From Thermoplasmata archaeon (lineage in GTDB: Archaea; Thermoplasmatota; Thermoplasmata; Thermoplasmatales; Thermoplasmataceae), in the NCBI GenBank assembly GCA_021835265.1, contig JAKBQK010000592.1, positions 1-8,961 on the forward strand: a stretch of 8,961 nucleotides of DNA, read 5' to 3'. Below, piece after piece: positions 6,328 through 8,961 of this stretch (the first letter of the stretch is position 1; each line of letters starts with the position of its first letter). Made by a program: the position numbers and the translations under genes. The notes under the pieces are model-generated. The model was given only the letters and a program-made list of their open reading frames with translations, was not told the origin of the DNA and made no database searches.

Positions 6328-6903
6328 ATGATGAATTTATATATTGTATATACATTATATTTTGTGTTTGTATCAGCATTTACAACTCAGAACTCAAACT
6401 CAGGTAGTGATGTTTATAGTTATATACTATTGATCGCTATTTTCGGACTAATTATTTACAGAAGAATCAAAAGAGGAATTAATGGTAGACCGTATTCATT
6501 CCGTAGAATCATAACTACACCTATAATTTACTCACTTTTACTGGTATATTTTTTGGCAGTCCTGTATTCATTTATTATTTATGATTTCATAGCGCTAATT
6601 TTAATCATTCCTGGATTTATTGTTGGTGATAGGATAGGATCATTATCAACGGTATACTGGGAGGGAAAAGTATTAATGTACAAAAGATCAACAATGGTGC
6701 TATTCCTAACTTTAATGCTGTATTTTATAAGAATTGTTCTTGAGTTTGTTGTTAATACAACAAATATTTATCTCCTGACTGCAGTCAACGCAAGTTTGGC
6801 TTTATCACTGGGAATCCTCATAGGTGAATTCCTGCACCTTAAGACATCTGCCAGAGAACTCCTTCTAAATCAAACCAGCAATGAGGGGATTAACAATGCA
6901 TAA
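6328..6903 (+). CDS. DUF1453/CcdC-like multi-pass membrane protein of unknown function
   Basis: This is a 191-residue, very hydrophobic protein with about six possible membrane segments: 3-19, 30-45, 61-83, 87-104, 121-142 and 147-168. Between segments 2 and 3 is the basic motif YRRIKRGINGRPYSFRR (44-60), then a Pro-containing helix, and later GDRIG (100-104) and YWEGKVLMYKRS (110-121). This order (Arg-rich loop with GRP, Pro helix, a short G-x-y-K-R-S segment) resembles the DUF1453/CcdC family, whose Bacillus member is linked by name to cytochrome c maturation. That is family resemblance only, and the biochemical role is unknown. Two ATGs stand side by side (6328 and 6331), so either may be used, and no Shine-Dalgarno site is seen. 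The smc promoter begins at its stop codon, and smc lies 50 bases downstream on the same strand. Confidence 0.55.
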   Translation: MMNLYIVYTLYFVFVSAFTTQNSNSGSDVYSYILLIAIFGLIIYRRIKRGINGRPYSFRRIITTPIIYSLLLVYFLAVLYSFIIYDFIALILIIPGFIVGDRIGSLSTVYWEGKVLMYKRSTMVLFLTLMLYFIRIVLEFVVNTTNIYLLTAVNASLALSLGILIGEFLHLKTSARELLLNQTSNEGINNA

Positions 6904-6914
6904 ATATTTATATT
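6902..6914 (+). promoter_or_regulatory. Probable TATA box of smc
   Basis: The A/T run starting inside the stop codon of the upstream gene contains TTTATATT (6907-6914), a close match to an archaeal TATA box. With usual spacing the message would start near 6937, leaving a leader of roughly 17 bases that includes the GGGGTG ribosome-binding site. smc could also be read through from the upstream gene. Confidence 0.5.
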
Positions 6915-6943
6915 TGTCTAATAATATCATACAGTTGTCTGAC

Positions 6944-6949
6944 GGGGTG
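6944..6949 (+). promoter_or_regulatory. Shine-Dalgarno site that sets the TTG start of smc
   Basis: GGGGTG lies four bases before TTG 6954-6956. It complements the conserved CACCUCC-type end of archaeal 16S rRNA except for one base. No ATG or GTG in the smc frame precedes the conserved N-terminal LEIKNFKSF segment, so this site supports TTG as the start. The GTG inside the site (6947) is in another frame. Confidence 0.6.
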
Positions 6950-6953
6950 CACT

Positions 6954-8961
6954 TTGAGACTATACAGTTTAGAAATTAAAAACTTTAAATCTTTCTGCCA
7001 TAAGGGAATGAAGATAGATTTTAGGCCAGGATTAAGCATGATAGCAGGTCCTAACGGCAGTGGGAAGAGCAATATAGGTGATTCACTCCTGTTCGTACTA
7101 GGTACAAGATCATCTAAAACCGTGAGGGCTGATAAACTAGATGATTTAATACATAACCCGGCCAATGGGGATAAAAAAGTGTCCAGAGCAGAGGTCAAAG
7201 CAGTATTCGTGGAAGATAGGGATGATGAATCTTTTGAAACAGTGGAAATATCTAGAACTATTGAAGAGAATGGTAGTGAAATAAACAGTACATATTTTAT
7301 AAATGGTAAGAGATCAAAACACAGTGAAGTTGACAGATTTTTGGAGAATATCGGAATTCAGCTGGATTCCTATAGTTTTGTTCTCCAGGGTGACATAAAT
7401 AAATTTATTTATGTAAGTGGAAATGAAAGAAGAAAGTTGCTTGAGTCCATAGCAGGAATAGACGCATATAATATGAGGATAAATTCTGCAAAAGAAAAGA
7501 TCGATGAGATCGATAAAACAATACTTGCCTCTGAAACACTGCGAACAGAGATTGAAGAAAACATTGCAGTCATAGAAAAGGAAGCCGAAAAACTGAGAGA
7601 ATATAAGAAACTAAACAGCGATATTGTGGATTTAAGAGCTACTGCCTTATCTATACAGATTCGTGGAATAGAGATAGATCTCAGCGGTCATCAGCAATCC
7701 ATGGAAGAGAGTGAAAAGAAAATTGCTGATATAAAAGCTATACTGGATGATCTGGATAAAGAACGTGAAGTTCTTGCACAAAAGAGGATGGAGATTGAGA
7801 AAGGAATCGGAGAAAAGATTCAGAAAGAGCTTGAAAGTATTAGAAAGGGAATAGAATCCAAAAAATTAGAAAGAGCAAGATCGGAAATAAGTGCTTCAAA
7901 CATTAACATCAGCATAGACAAAGAACGGGCTCTGATCGAAACGAATACAGGTAAGATTGAGGAAATAGATGAGGAAATAGACAATCTTGCAAAAGGATTT
8001 AATGAACTGATGAAGAGAGAAGAAGAATTAAAGTATAGGGAAACTTCTCTCAGAGCCCAGATAAATCAAAAGATAGAGCTTCAAAGAAATAAAACTGAAG
8101 AATACAGGAAGGCAACCGATGAGTTAACAGTTATAGAAAAACAACTTAAAGAGAATTCCACTATTACGGAAAAAATAAGAAGAGAGGAGTCTGAGGAGTC
8201 AAAAAAATTCAAAGGGCTTGAGACAAAACTGGGTATTAAGGAAGAGAATCTTACCAATGAAAAATACAGGTTATCTGAAACTCAGTGGCAGTTAAACCAG
8301 ATCAAAAAGGATGAAGGTGGAAACAGATCTAAAAATGAATCCTTAAGCAAGAAATATTATGAACTTCAGTCCCAGATCAAAGAATTGGAGAGGGAAAGAA
8401 CAGAAACAAGGTCTAAAATGGATAACCTTGGGAAGGAAGTTGAAAGAATGAGATCCGAAATGGGATCAAGGGGTTTTGCCAATAAATCCATTTCCGCAAT
8501 TATGGAAGCAAAGGCAAGAGGAGATATTTCAGGAATTCACCGATCCATAGGAGAACTTATAAGTTATGACGAAAAGTATGCACTGGCTGTAGAGGCAGCA
8601 GCTGGAGGAAGACTGAACTCTATAGTAGTTGATAATGAGGATGTTGCACAGGATTGCATAGAATTATTAAGAGAAAAGAAACTGGGGCGTGTAACTTTCA
8701 TTCCCTTAAATAAGATCTTGCCTGGGAGGCCAAGAGGGAAAGCACTCACTATTATTCAACAGGATCGAACGACCTCTCTATTGAGCCAGCAGGTCAAGTG
8801 TCAGGATGTTTATGCAAATGCAATCTGGTATACCTTTCAGGACACTGTTCTTGTGGATAGTGCAGAAATTGCAAAGAAATATATGACAGGGGTCAGAATT
8901 GTTACTCTTGATGGTGACATATTTGAAGCTAGTGGTGCCATATCTGGCCTCCCAGGCAAGA
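6954..8961 (+). CDS. smc: Chromosome segregation ATPase SMC (partial, 3' end off window)
   Basis: SMC is the core ATPase of the prokaryotic condensin, which compacts and segregates DNA by ATP-driven loop formation. The window holds 669 codons without interruption. The N-terminal ABC head shows LEIKNFKSF (6-14), Walker A GPNGSGKS (32-39), the arginine finger Arg58 in SKTVRADKL, and the Q-loop VLQGDI (143-148, Gln145). Residues about 165-510 are a long Glu/Lys/Leu-rich coiled coil with no globular insertion. The hinge starts near 527 (GIHRSIGELI), with EAAAGGRLNSIVVD (547-560) and KLGRVTFIP. It runs to the window edge, where the loop reads GAISGLPGK. The return coil, ABC signature and Walker B lie beyond the edge. 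The start is TTG, set by the GGGGTG site and by N-terminal homology. Rad50 is excluded by the hinge in place of a zinc hook. Confidence 0.95.
   Translation, partial: MRLYSLEIKNFKSFCHKGMKIDFRPGLSMIAGPNGSGKSNIGDSLLFVLGTRSSKTVRADKLDDLIHNPANGDKKVSRAEVKAVFVEDRDDESFETVEISRTIEENGSEINSTYFINGKRSKHSEVDRFLENIGIQLDSYSFVLQGDINKFIYVSGNERRKLLESIAGIDAYNMRINSAKEKIDEIDKTILASETLRTEIEENIAVIEKEAEKLREYKKLNSDIVDLRATALSIQIRGIEIDLSGHQQSMEESEKKIADIKAILDDLDKEREVLAQKRMEIEKGIGEKIQKELESIRKGIESKKLERARSEISASNINISIDKERALIETNTGKIEEIDEEIDNLAKGFNELMKREEELKYRETSLRAQINQKIELQRNKTEEYRKATDELTVIEKQLKENSTITEKIRREESEESKKFKGLETKLGIKEENLTNEKYRLSETQWQLNQIKKDEGGNRSKNESLSKKYYELQSQIKELERERTETRSKMDNLGKEVERMRSEMGSRGFANKSISAIMEAKARGDISGIHRSIGELISYDEKYALAVEAAAGGRLNSIVVDNEDVAQDCIELLREKKLGRVTFIPLNKILPGRPRGKALTIIQQDRTTSLLSQQVKCQDVYANAIWYTFQDTVLVDSAEIAKKYMTGVRIVTLDGDIFEASGAISGLPGK

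Noticed and set aside
6947..6949. GTG as the start of smc
   Set aside because: It is in another frame from the Walker A region and belongs to the ribosome-binding site.
6908..7198. Minus-strand open frame of 96 codons
   Set aside because: It lies opposite the N-terminal ATPase head of smc, including Walker A, and its peptide resembles no family. It is a shadow of the smc frame.
7959..7981. Direct repeat GAGGAAATAGA, two copies 12 bases apart
   Set aside because: It encodes two turns of Glu-Glu-Ile-Asp in the SMC coiled coil, so it is explained by heptad-like protein sequence rather than a DNA element.

Overview
The window looks like a piece of an archaeal chromosome from the Thermoplasmatales (Thermoplasma/Ferroplasma/Cuniculiplasma-like). 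The DNA is AT-rich, with heavy use of ATA (Ile), AGA/AGG (Arg) and AAA (Lys). Genes are tightly packed, with short overlaps and TATA-like boxes close to start codons. The gene content agrees: an archaeal-type PurD, an SMC/ScpB pair, an archaeal SelB-like protein and a Thermoplasma-style RNase Z. The genus cannot be fixed from sequence alone. No mobile element, CRISPR array, rRNA, tRNA or phage gene was found.

Layout, left to right. (1) A plus-strand heme operon, 1-1872: the 3' end of hemE, then hemH (a coproporphyrin-ferrochelatase-like enzyme by its Tyr-containing N-terminal motif), then a SelB-like protein whose GTPase domain has lost its motifs. Consecutive genes overlap by 3-8 bases. (2) A minus-strand operon, 3677 to 1862: scpB followed by purD, overlapping by 8 bases. 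purD ends tail-to-tail with the SelB-like gene, overlapping by 11 bases. (3) A plus-strand NCS1-type nucleobase permease, 3787-5181, divergent from scpB across a 109-base promoter region. (4) Minus-strand RNase Z, 6109-5162, whose 3' end overlaps that of the permease by 20 bases. (5) A 218-base intergenic region that carries the promoters of rnz and of a small DUF1453/CcdC-like membrane protein (6328-6903). (6) smc, from a TTG start at 6954 and running off the right edge. It shows the N-terminal ABC head, the long coiled coil and most of the hinge.

Together the genes serve heme synthesis, de novo purine synthesis (PurD) with a probable nucleobase importer next door, tRNA 3'-end maturation, and chromosome condensation (SMC with ScpB). 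scpB and smc lie about 3.3 kb apart on opposite strands rather than in one smc-scpA-scpB unit.

Most of the window is ordinary housekeeping. The points most worth a second look are the SelB-like protein with a ruined G domain inside a heme operon, a nearly identical 15-base stop/start junction at two unrelated gene pairs, the CpfC-like ferrochelatase, and the split of scpB from smc.
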